From positions 22,759,121 through 22,823,120 of the forward strand of contig OZ038495.1 in NCBI GenBank assembly GCA_964036315.1: DNA of 64,000 bases, read 5' to 3'. Positions 55,900 through 64,000 of the stretch are shown one piece after another. The stretch's first letter is position 1, and every line of letters starts with the position of its first letter. Below the pieces are notes generated by a model, which ran no database searches, was not told the origin of the DNA, and saw nothing but the letters and a program-made list of their open reading frames with translations. Made by a program: the position numbers and the translations under genes. Origin of the DNA: Acanthosepion esculentum (lineage: Eukaryota; Mollusca; Cephalopoda; Sepiida; Sepiidae).

Positions 55900-56130
55900 C
55901 TTGACAGTTTTGAATTCAGAGTTGTCTTCTCTTAGACTAGCTGCCTTATCAAAGCTAGAGAGTCCAGTTTACTCTACTATTTACCTATAGAGTAAGAAGA
56001 GATAGATTCATGCTTTTCACAAGGGCATTAACATGAAGTGAATGCAAAACCCTCAGCCAGAATTTGAATCTAGACAGCTGATTTTATTTTCCAACTTAAT
56101 AGCCATTACACCATTGCACAACCCTAATGC
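55900..56130 (-). mobile_element. tRNA-derived SINE copy, diverged
   Basis: The minus strand has a head near GCAATGGTGTAATGGCTAT, then GATTCAAATTCTGGCTGAGG. The body TTGCATTCACTTCATGTTAA to AGAGTAAACTGGACTCTCTA and the extension CAATTCAGAATTGTC-like sequence match 23.1-23.4 kb. Confidence 0.65.
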
Positions 56131-56779
56131 AAGAAAGTATACAAAAAGCTTGCACTAAATGCAAATCTACCTAACTTCACTTTTAAAACTATTTTCCATG
56201 GCCAGACATTTGGCCAAACGGACATTTGGCTGAAAAAGTACAAGTAAATATAGTTACAAGCAATAATTTAAGTATTTTAATTAGCAGTATTATAAGGTAG
56301 AATAGGACAAATAATTACCACTGAATTTCAAGTGATTAAATTACTAAATCTAAATTTAATGTTAAAAGTTTTCTTATTTCAATATTTGTTTATTGAAATT
56401 AGTATTTTAAAAAATATTTGAGTGTATTTGGGTAAAAAGTAGCAGCTAATTATTTAAATTCGTATTTCAGAGTAAGAGAAAATCTTGTCCATACCTTTAA
56501 GATAATGATCCTTAAAAGCGAAATTGAAAGATCTTTCATACCGTAAAAGCTTAAGATTTTTGCTGTAGTAACATGTGCTTTTTCTCAAAATACTTATCAT
56601 CTTACAGTAATATTTGAAGTAAAATATAATATATACAAAATAGATTTTGAAAAAAAGCCTGTAAAAAATGCAGAATGTGCTCACTAGCTTTAAATGGCAG
56701 CCAATATTCTGAATTTGAAACTATAGACAATGCAACAGGAAACCACTCTACTCTCTTTCCCCAGAAGATATGGAACTTC
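56131..56779. other. AT-rich DNA, nothing recognised
   Basis: Two words GACATTTGGCCAAACGG and GACATTTGGCTG at 56204-56232 form a small repeat. No gene seen. Confidence 0.35.
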
Positions 56780-57090
56780 ACAAATAATAAAGGAAAAAAA
56801 AAACATGGCAAGACATGATTGGCTATATCCTGAAGGGAAAGGATGAAAAAAAATGTTTGAACTCCTGACTAGACAAAGTGTGATGCTTTGAATGAAATGA
56901 ACAACAGTCTGAAGCTTCCAGATCTGGAGAATAAGCTACCAGTGAAAGATGTTCCCATACCAGCTGTATGATGTTTTTTTTATGTGTTGCATTTACAGAA
57001 AGGCAGATGTAATGCAGCAACTTTCTTTAAGAAAAAGGTCTTTGTCTTTCAATGCATCATTCAAACGAGACATTTCAGGTGTAGTATTAA
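56780..57090 (+). mobile_element. RTE-like LINE 3' end
   Basis: ACATGATTGGCTATATCCTG then AAGGGAAAGG equals the coding end at 4.48-4.50 kb. The following 240 bp match 51.37-51.61 kb, so they are probably this family's 3' UTR. Confidence 0.6.
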
Positions 57091-57659
57091 TGATTTTAAA
57101 TCCTCTCAGAAGATCTTGTATCTGGTGAAAGAAACACATACTTTGGTAAACTATTTCACAGACACTTTACTGCTGAAAAATTCCTGATATTGAATCTAGA
57201 TCTTTTTACTTCTGTGGAATATTCATGGTCTCTTAGGCCACTGTGACTTTTTTTTTTAGTAAAGAACACATTATGGTCAGTTAATTCAAAAGCATGCATA
57301 AGTTTTAAAATTTCTATAAAGTCACACCTGTCTCTCTCCTACTTTCTAATATTTTTAAAACTAATTCTTTCAACCAGTTCTTGTAATTTACTTTCTGTAA
57401 TTCAGGTATTAACTTTGTTGTACATTTCTAAACATTTCTAACAGATTTTTTAATTCCCCTGTGTACAATGCTCAGTATACATATGTGTGCATATATTAAT
57501 AGTATCAGACAATACTAGAAATGAATCCTTATCCATCTAATCCATTTTCTAATAAACTATTGGCCTTAGTAGCAACTTTGGCATTATGTTGAAAGAAAAA
57601 AGACAATATACCAAGATCTTTTTTTTATTATTTGCATTATTACCTTTCTAGCCATAGAA
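57091..57659. other. AT-rich DNA, nothing recognised
   Basis: No gene or transposon end recognised. Confidence 0.35.
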
Positions 57660-57740
57660 AATTTTTTTAAAAATCAGAATCACCCTAAGTAAGGCAGTAA
57701 TGCCACTATAACACAAGGGGTGACAGGGTGTGTAAAAATT
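57660..57740 (-). mobile_element. LINE B 3' terminal fragment
   Basis: CACCCTAAGTAAGGCAGTAA, then GCCACTATAACACAAGGGGT, is the complement of the LINE B 3' end. Very short. Confidence 0.5.
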
Positions 57741-58059
57741 CTAAATACACTGCATAAAAAGGCAACCTTCATTAAATAACTGTCTCTATGCATCATAAGC
57801 AAAATTAAGTTACATTATGGTGATAAGGTTGTAACCTTTATAAACATTGATAGAATTCTGATGGAAACTGCAGCTCCTGTACACTTCTCAGCTGAATCAT
57901 TTTGGGATTTTTTCTCAAATGACTTTACTGTACAAGTGGACTTAGTCAAGACAGACTGAGGTAGATGGTGAACATGTGATAAAGAAGGATAGAGGTATTG
58001 AGGAAAAGAGTATTGCAAAGGTTACATAAAAAGGAAAAGTTCTGAGAGAAAAAAAAAAT

Positions 58060-58395
58060 GAAGACAGATCAGTTGTATCCTTGCGAGGAAATGGCAGCTA
58101 GGTTTCATCATTTTACAGTTGCCTTGGTTAGATGTAATTGTAAGTTCTATGCTAACAGCTTCCTCTCTCACACTTCTCACTTGTGGTACTCACTTTTGAC
58201 ATATTGCTTTCCAGTCAGTTTTGATCTTCAAAAATTTAAATGCAATGTCAATTGTCATCTTTTGTCTTCCTAATCTCTGTTCTTTTATTGTTCTCTCACC
58301 TTAATAATGTTTTCTTTTTCTCATATTATTTCATACTTGGTAACCTCTTGTGTCTTAGTGGCTTTCTTGCCTTGCCTAGGGTGAAATGATAAAAA
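58060..58395 (+). pseudogene. LINE B 3' end fragment
   Basis: Frame with MAARFHHFTVALVRCNCKFY, SFLSHTSHLWYSLLTYCFP and LQKFKCNVNCHLLSS, then a 3' UTR ending TTGCCTAGGGTGAAATGAT and an A-run. Confidence 0.85.
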
Positions 58396-58482
58396 AAAAA
58401 CAACCAAAGATATCACCATAAACTCTCTTCTGAAACTTAGCATAAGTAAAGATAGTGAGCAAAAACATATGGAAGTCCCCAC

Positions 58483-58515
<33 letters not shown>

Positions 58516-58727
58516 AAAAAAACTCAATCTAACATCAATAACTTGCACATAAATTGATTTCATCAAACTTAGTATAAAGATATTGAAAAATGAGAAAAAT
58601 GGCAATCCATTGCTGAATCCTCCTGATGAGTGGACTGAACTACAAATAGGTCCATCTATGAATCACTGGAGTCGAAGTGCTGAATATAACACCAATTAGC
58701 TAAGTGACAAATTTTATTTATATTAAT

Positions 58728-58729
<2 letters not shown>
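58396..58729. other. Spacer with (CA)n
   Basis: (CA)n at 58484-58510. Otherwise nothing recognised before the (TA)n at 58730-58772. Confidence 0.6.

Positions 58730-58772
<43 letters not shown>
58730..58772. repeat. (TA)n tract
   Basis: About 21 TA units. Confidence 0.9.
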
Positions 58773-58774
<2 letters not shown>

Positions 58775-59325
58775 CATCAGTGATGCATACATTAAATTTT
58801 TACCACTTAAATTTGTTTCTTCCTAATTTTCAGTGAATTTCTGTAGTATATTCATTAGCAATGATTTAATGCATATTATAGCTGTATTCTACCAATCATG
58901 ACTGCATTCCTGTCTACTGACAATCCCATTCTTTTTCAATGATTTGCTATAGTAATATCATTAGCAATTTTATTTTAGCAAATCAAACGTGATATTCAAA
59001 AAAAAAAAAAAAAATTTATTTACAAAATATACTTTAAAACATCCAAATTATAAATTCATATTAATTGTCCTAAGTAACTTTCTTTTTGCTGAATGTTAGC
59101 TTTAAAATCAAGAAAACATTGAAAAGTATCCATCTGAAATATTGCTTTTCACAAAATAGACTGGTGTGCTGGCTAAATAGAAAGTTAAATATAGATTCGT
59201 GTCCATGTGAGTTGGGGCATTGTCATACATAAAATGAAAGAAAATGGGAACTAGGGTAACTGTGCTTACAATCAGAAAGAGTTGAAATTTCTGGAATATA
59301 TTCTGAGGAAAGTAATAACACTGAC
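58773..59325. other. AT-rich DNA, nothing recognised
   Basis: No gene or element recognised. A poly-A run lies at 58998-59016. Confidence 0.35.
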
Positions 59326-59525
59326 AAGACATATTGAGGGTAGTGGAGAGACAAAGACAGCAAGTAAACAACCTAATCAGTTTGCGCGAATGGATAGTAT
59401 TGTGAGGACAAAGAGGAATGGTAAAAAATCAAATGTTACTTAGAACTACAAGGGATAGGAATCTGTAAAGAGCCGTGATCACTGACATCAACTGAAAGGG
59501 CACAGCACATTAAAGAGAGAGTGAA
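59326..59525 (+). pseudogene. RTE-like LINE C-terminal fragment
   Basis: CGAATGGATAGTATTGTGAG, ACTACAAGGGATAGGAATCT and AAAGAGCCGTGATCACTGAC follow the last coding segment at 4.39-4.49 kb. Confidence 0.6.
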
Positions 59526-59674
59526 TAAAAATTTTATGTATTTCTTAATTAAATCCTACTTGAGATTTCATGGGTTACATACAGAGATAATCCATGCTAA
59601 AACCATCGTAGTATGAAAAACATTGTTATTCAGATAATCTAAAATATAAGAAATTAATTACAGTTATTTACTGA

Positions 59675-61025
59675 GCATAGCTTAGATTTGGCATAAGGCT
59701 ACATCTCTTGAGTACTCAGTGAGGAGTGAACTCCCTATTCAGTAGTAATGATTGCTTTTTGGCTTTTGGGTTAGAATTAGTTCAGTCTCAACTTCAGGTA
59801 AGAAATAGCCCTGAAGAAGTGAGCCTGGTCCCTGGAGATTCCTGCATCAAAGCTGCACTTACTGTACAAAAAGAGGAAATTTGTAGGTCATCTTAACACT
59901 TTGCAAAGCAACACATGCTTTAAGGACTGGACAAATTTGTACCTATATGTGTGCTTGTGTGGACCCCACATTAAATTGGCCTTGTGTCACATTCTACTCC
60001 TGTCAGGAGCAAATAAATATTACCTTTGAGACTATCTTGCCAACCATTACTCCATAGCAAGGTGTCCATGTTATTTACTTTACTTAGTTTTTTACAAGGT
60101 CACAAATATTGAGCACTCAGTGAGGTTCAAATTCACCATCCAGTAGTAATAGTCTTTGAGGCTAGTTTGTTAATGATTTCCCTAAATACCAGCATCATTT
60201 ACTTTGCTTTATTTGGCATAAGGTCACAAGTATTGAGCTCTCAGTGAGGTTCAAATTTACCATCCAGTAGTAATAGTCTTTGAGGCTAGTTTTTTAATGA
60301 TTTCCCTAAATACCAGCATCATTTACTTTGCTTTGTTTGGCATAAGGTCACAAATATTGAGCTCTCAGTGAGGTTCAAATTCACCATCCAGTAGTAATAG
60401 TCTTTGAGGCTAGTTTGTTAATGATTTCCCTAAATACCAGCATCATTTACTTTGCTTTGTTTGGCATAAGGTCACAAATATTGAGCTCTCAGTGAGGTTC
60501 AAATTCACCATTCAGTAGTAATAGTCTTTGAGGCTAGTTTGTTAATGATTTCCCTAAATACCAGCATCATTTACTTCGCTTTGTTTGTCATAAGGTCACA
60601 AATATTGAGCTCTCAGTGAGGTTCAAATTCACCATTCAGTAGTAATAGTCTTTGAGGCTAGTTTGTTAATGATTTTCCTAAATACCAGCATCATTTACTT
60701 TGCTTTGTTTGGCATAAGGTCACAAATATTGAGCTCTCAGTGAGGTTCAAATTCACCAACCAGTAGTAATAATTTATGAGATTAGCTTGCTTTGCTTTGT
60801 TTGGCACATGGTCACAGATATGGGACACTCAGTGAAGAACAAACTCATGACTCAGTAGTAATGATTTGCATAATCATCTTGCTAGCCATTACAAGAGGTC
60901 CCATGCTTAGTTCTGGCACAGGGTCACAGGCATGGAGCATCTACTATGTATTAAACTCACTACTTAGTAATAATGATCTTTGAGATTGCCTAGCTGACAG
61001 TTACCCTACAGCAAAGTGCCCATAA
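59675..61025 (-). repeat. 124-bp tandem array of tRNA-like SINE units
   Basis: Unit starts at GAGC(T/A)CTCAGTGAGG fall at 60111, 60235, 60359, 60483, 60607 and 60731, all exactly 124 bp apart, with high identity. Diverged single units lie outside at about 59675-59755, 59995-60070, 60790-60910 and 60910-61020. On the minus strand each unit has an A-box-like run (AAATCATTAACAAACTAGCC) and a B-box-like run (GGTGAATTTGAACCTC). The array is a local amplification of one tRNA-derived unit between older relatives. Confidence 0.85.
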
Positions 61026-61420
61026 AACAATAATTATATTAATAATGAGAGTTGTAATACAATAAAAGCATCATATGTATAGAATAACCAAACCATATGG
61101 CAAATAATGAGCACTTGTCTTGAAAGACTTTTATGATGCAGATGATTGTTTTTGCACTGAGTAGTCACTTGAGACTGGATACAAAGCGGCCTACCAAGCA
61201 TTGTCTATCTTTTTAATACAGTGGCTGTTTGTTGAATAATGATCACTTCCTGTTGGCTATGTTTCATTTCCATTGAGATCTGACTCCAATATAGAGTAAA
61301 CCCTTCACTGAACGCAAACTATCTCCTGCTTTGCTCCTAACAACAATCACTTTCTCTCACTTTGATCCTCAAACTCAAATAATAAAAACAAAAGTTTATT
61401 TTTTAGTCTTTTAATTTATG
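61026..61420. other. Unique DNA, nothing recognised
   Basis: No gene or element ends seen. Confidence 0.35.
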
Positions 61421-62330
61421 CCACTTTGTTCAGCTTTCATTCATTCATTTCCTTCACTCATTCTTCCTTATTTCTTTGTGCTTTTCATTTATTTTTTCTG
61501 GCATTTTTGGGCATAATTTCATTCATTCCTTTTTTTTTTTCTTTCTTTCACTTTCTCTTTTTTCTATCCGCTTTATTGTTTCTTTGTTTCTTCCTTTTCA
61601 TTTCTTTTTTCTTTTTCTTCTTTCCTTTCTGTTAACCTTATCTTTATATGGCTTCTTTCTTTAATTTTTCTTTCAGTTTTTCCATTGTTTCTTTAGATAG
61701 CATCTTTCCTGTTTTGATTTTTTTTTTAATTATACAGTGTAACCCGGATATAAGAGAAACCCGGATATAAGAGAGATTTTATCTGGTCCCAAATTAGAGC
61801 CTGTGTTAATAAAACAAAATAGACCAAACTTGGATATAAGAGAAACCCGGATATAAGAGACTTCTTCTCCGGTCCCGACAACTCTCTTATATCCGGGTTA
61901 CACTGTATTACCACTCCCTTTCAGTCTTTATTCAATCTTTATGTATTTCTTCTTTGTTTTTTAATATTCTTTCTTTCTTTTTCTTTCTTTTTTCTTTGTG
62001 TTTTTCTTTCTTTTTTCTTTGTGTTTTTCTTTGTGTTTTTCTTTTGATTTTTCCTTTCTTTCTTCAGATTGCTTGGTTCTTTCTGTTTTTCTTTTGTCTT
62101 TCTTTCTTTCTTTCTTTCTTTATTCAGATTGCTTCTTTCTTTCTGTTTTTCTTTTGATTTTTCCTTTCTTTCTTTAATTTAGTATATTTTTTTACGATAT
62201 TGATTCTTTCTTTCTCACATCCAATTTCTCTTTCTTTTTTTAATAAACTCTTTCTTTTTTTTTTACCTGAGTTGATATTTTCTTTCTTTCTTTAGAAATG
62301 CCATTTTCTTTCTCTCCTTTTCATTTTGCA
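61421..62330. repeat. Pyrimidine-rich TTTC/TTTCTTTT tract
   Basis: About 0.9 kb with strong strand bias to T and C on the plus strand, made of TTTC, TTCTTT and TTTTTC words and an imperfect repeat TTCTTTCTGTTTTTCTTTTG (62070, 62129). The MITE at 61735-61905 interrupts it. Confidence 0.85.
61735..61905. mobile_element. 171-bp MITE, pogo/Tigger-like ends
   Basis: Ends CAGTGTAACCCGGATATAAG are inverted (the right end terminates ATATCCGGGTTACACTG) and flanked by TA. The word CCCGGATATAAGAGA occurs four times, twice near the left and twice near the right. The CAGT...CGGATAT style is that of pogo/Tigger termini. No coding. Confidence 0.8.
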
Positions 62331-63379
62331 TTTTTATAGAGAATTGGTTATTCTAACTATAAAGTCTTATAGCAGAAATGAGTTCATTCCTTGCAGTAAA
62401 ATCTAGTTTATCATCATCCAGATGTCTGCAAGGGACACAACAAAAGAAATCGCATCAGTGAATTTTAATTATTTTAAAAATTTACATAAAATTTTTCTGA
62501 ATTGCCCCCCCCCCCACACACACACACACCAACTAATTAAATGAAAAAGAAGACCAAATTTTCATAAGATTCTCATTTTTTGAACTTCTTAAGTTGCTAT
62601 TTATGCATTCAATGATATTATGAGTTGGATTTATTGAACAAATGTATCAAAACTTTCATTCATTTCAATAAGCCTGTAGCCTACACAAATATTTATTATT
62701 TAATGTAACTTTTATATGACTTAACCTAACACTTTTATATTAAACACATAAATTGTACATTACACAGTGAAATCTTCAGATCAAATTTCAGTTAAACTAT
62801 TAGCATATTGATCCAGTCTTGTATAATGACACAACAAAGTTTGGTGGTAAAAAAAAAAAAATGAAACAACAATTACAAAAGTGTTTTCAAGCAGATTGCC
62901 TTTAAATCCAATATATGTAGACAAGGTTTTGACTTTTCTTATCACTGCCCACTGACTTTACTGTTACTTTACCATTCCTATTTTTACTATTTCACTAATT
63001 CCTGTATTTTACTTTAGTTATTTTCAATACTAAAGGAATAAATATTTCTGGCAGTAGGGAAAATTTTATTGTTTAGCACTGAATTTTGTAATTTTTTATT
63101 TAAAATTTGTTTTAAAAAGTCTCAGCAATGAAACTGTATATTGCAAATTAAAAATCAGGAAGAAAGGGATTGTTAGTGGTTAGGAATCAAAATAAGTGTA
63201 ACTGTCAGGAGAGGGACATTAAGTAATAATAGCAACCATTCGAATAGGCAAAAACTAATCAAAGTGTGTAGCCATTATAATTAGTTCATTTTATTCTTAA
63301 AATATTTACTTAAGAGAGAAAAAAAATCTACTTTTGACACTGGGAAGAACTGCTTGCTATAAATCTATGTTTTTTTTTA
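62331..63379. other. AT-rich DNA, nothing recognised
   Basis: A C-run followed by (CA)n at 62505-62529. Otherwise nothing supported. Confidence 0.35.
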
Positions 63380-63850
63380 TTATTAATTATTTCATTCCAA
63401 ACCATGCAATAAAGCCACTTAGATGCAAGGGTTTACTGATTAAATGATATTTAATTGTTGTGGCCTTGTTAGGACCAGAAATAAAGACACAAAGAGAGGA
63501 ATTGAATTCAACAAATCTATTAACAGAAACGGTAATACAAACATATACAAGCGAGAGTGTTAGAGCAAGAATGTTTGGTCTGACTGTCAGAGCTGACTGC
63601 TGGAAACTTCCCTCTCCAAAAGGCAGTACCTGCTCCTATTTATAGCTGGGAGAGTCCATGCGTGCATAGGTAAATTACCATAACATTAATATAATAATCT
63701 TTTTAGGACAGAGAACAATAAAGCAGGAATTAAGAAGACTGAAGATAAAGACTGACACTGCGTTTAAATTTTTGAAATTCAAAGTTAACTAGAAAACAAA
63801 AAGCCACAAGAGAGATCCACAAGCGAGAAGTACGAGAGAAGAAACTGTTA
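63380..63850 (-). pseudogene. LINE B 3' end, split by a solo LTR
   Basis: 63387-63440 (ATTTCATTCCAAACCATGCA; AAGCCACTTAGATGCAAGGG) and 63700-63850 (GGACAGAGAACAATAAAGCA; GAGAAGAAACTGTTAACAT) are consecutive parts of the minus-strand LINE B 3' end, as at 53.04-53.28 kb. Confidence 0.75.
63456..63685 (-). mobile_element. Solo LTR, 230 bp, 5-bp duplication
   Basis: On the minus strand it starts TGTTATGGTAATTTACC and ends AAGGCCACAACA, with imperfect TGTTRTGG inverted ends. A TATA box (CTATAAATAG) lies 40-50 bp in, and a T-rich stretch with a TTTATTTC signal lies near the end. TTAAT flanks both sides (63451-63455 and 63686-63690). There is no internal region, so it is a solo LTR left by recombination. 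Confidence 0.8.
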
Positions 63851-64000
63851 ACATGTTATAAGTCTATGATTGTTTTCTTCAAAGAAGTGAAAAGTTATAG
63901 AGATATTTGTGTTTATAGGGATTGTTATTGTTATAGTTATTGTATCATAGAAGTATTGCTATAGAAATATTTGCCAAAAGTTTATTCTGTAAGTTTTTAT

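Noticed and set aside
57780..57952. Plus-strand frame VVTFINIDRILMETAAPVHF to a stop
   Set aside because: Looks protein-like but has no start codon, no clear acceptor and no recognised family, and it lies among LINE fragments. Noted only as a weak possibility.
61426..62157. Phe/Leu-rich plus-strand frames
   Set aside because: By-products of the TTTC-rich tract; a transposon interrupts it and several frames are open.

Overview
The window looks like intergenic and intronic DNA from an invertebrate animal, most likely a cephalopod mollusc such as an octopus. This is an inference. It rests on very AT-rich sequence, long (TA)n tracts, tRNA- and 5S-derived SINEs, decayed RTE- and CR1/Jockey-like LINEs, and many Tc1/mariner relics, with almost no coding sequence. 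No bacterial-style genes, CRISPR arrays or functional RNA genes were found.

Host gene. The only probable host coding sequence is at the left edge, on the minus strand. Two short exons (1573-1673, then 506-657) have good splice sites and matching reading phase. A longer exon-like block lies upstream at 4541-4859. The protein was not recognised. Its intron holds a mariner-type hairpin MITE (1783-1862), a decayed Tc1 transposase (about 2120-2985) and an RTE-like LINE (2986-4533) whose GAAA-repeat tail stops a few bases from a splice donor.

5-31 kb. This is a patchwork of SINEs, foldback elements and DNA transposons, often bordered by (TA)n tracts. Three copies of one tRNA-derived SINE family (9.36, 19.21 and 54.96 kb) are head-to-head inverted units, each inside its own 12-13 bp target-site duplication. 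Also present are a 5S-rRNA/tRNA chimeric SINE (7.28 kb), a foldback element with a hammerhead-ribozyme-like core (11.6 kb), probable LTRs (13.76-14.52 kb), an internally deleted Tc1 with long IR/DR ends (20.14-21.31 kb), a LINE C-terminus (25.8-26.5 kb), a 28-bp minisatellite (27.5-28.1 kb) and a Tc1 pseudogene with a nearly intact DD34E C-terminus (30.2-31.75 kb).

34-41 kb. A 4.6-kb array of about 72 units (35.39-39.99 kb) lies between two loci that share sequence blocks in reversed order. The second locus (40.66-41.01 kb) is an insertion into a 5S/tRNA SINE and looks like a template-switch product.

47-51 kb. An almost perfect 149-bp satellite, 24.4 copies, was made by amplifying part of a transposase DNA-binding domain.

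51-64 kb. This part holds more LINE 3' fragments in both orientations, a mariner fragment, a near-perfect 0.6-kb palindromic SINE nested in a LINE (54.96-55.55 kb), a 124-bp tandem array of tRNA-like units (60.1-60.85 kb), a pogo/Tigger-type MITE (61.7 kb) inside a pyrimidine-rich tract, and a solo LTR with a 5-bp duplication inside a LINE fragment (63.46-63.69 kb).

The most interesting theme is structural. Many elements are inverted units with SINE-like tails at both ends and a tRNA-like head in the middle, and they carry a CTGANGA - short stem - GAAAC motif like a hammerhead core. Penelope-like elements would be a plausible mobilising partner, but none is visible here.
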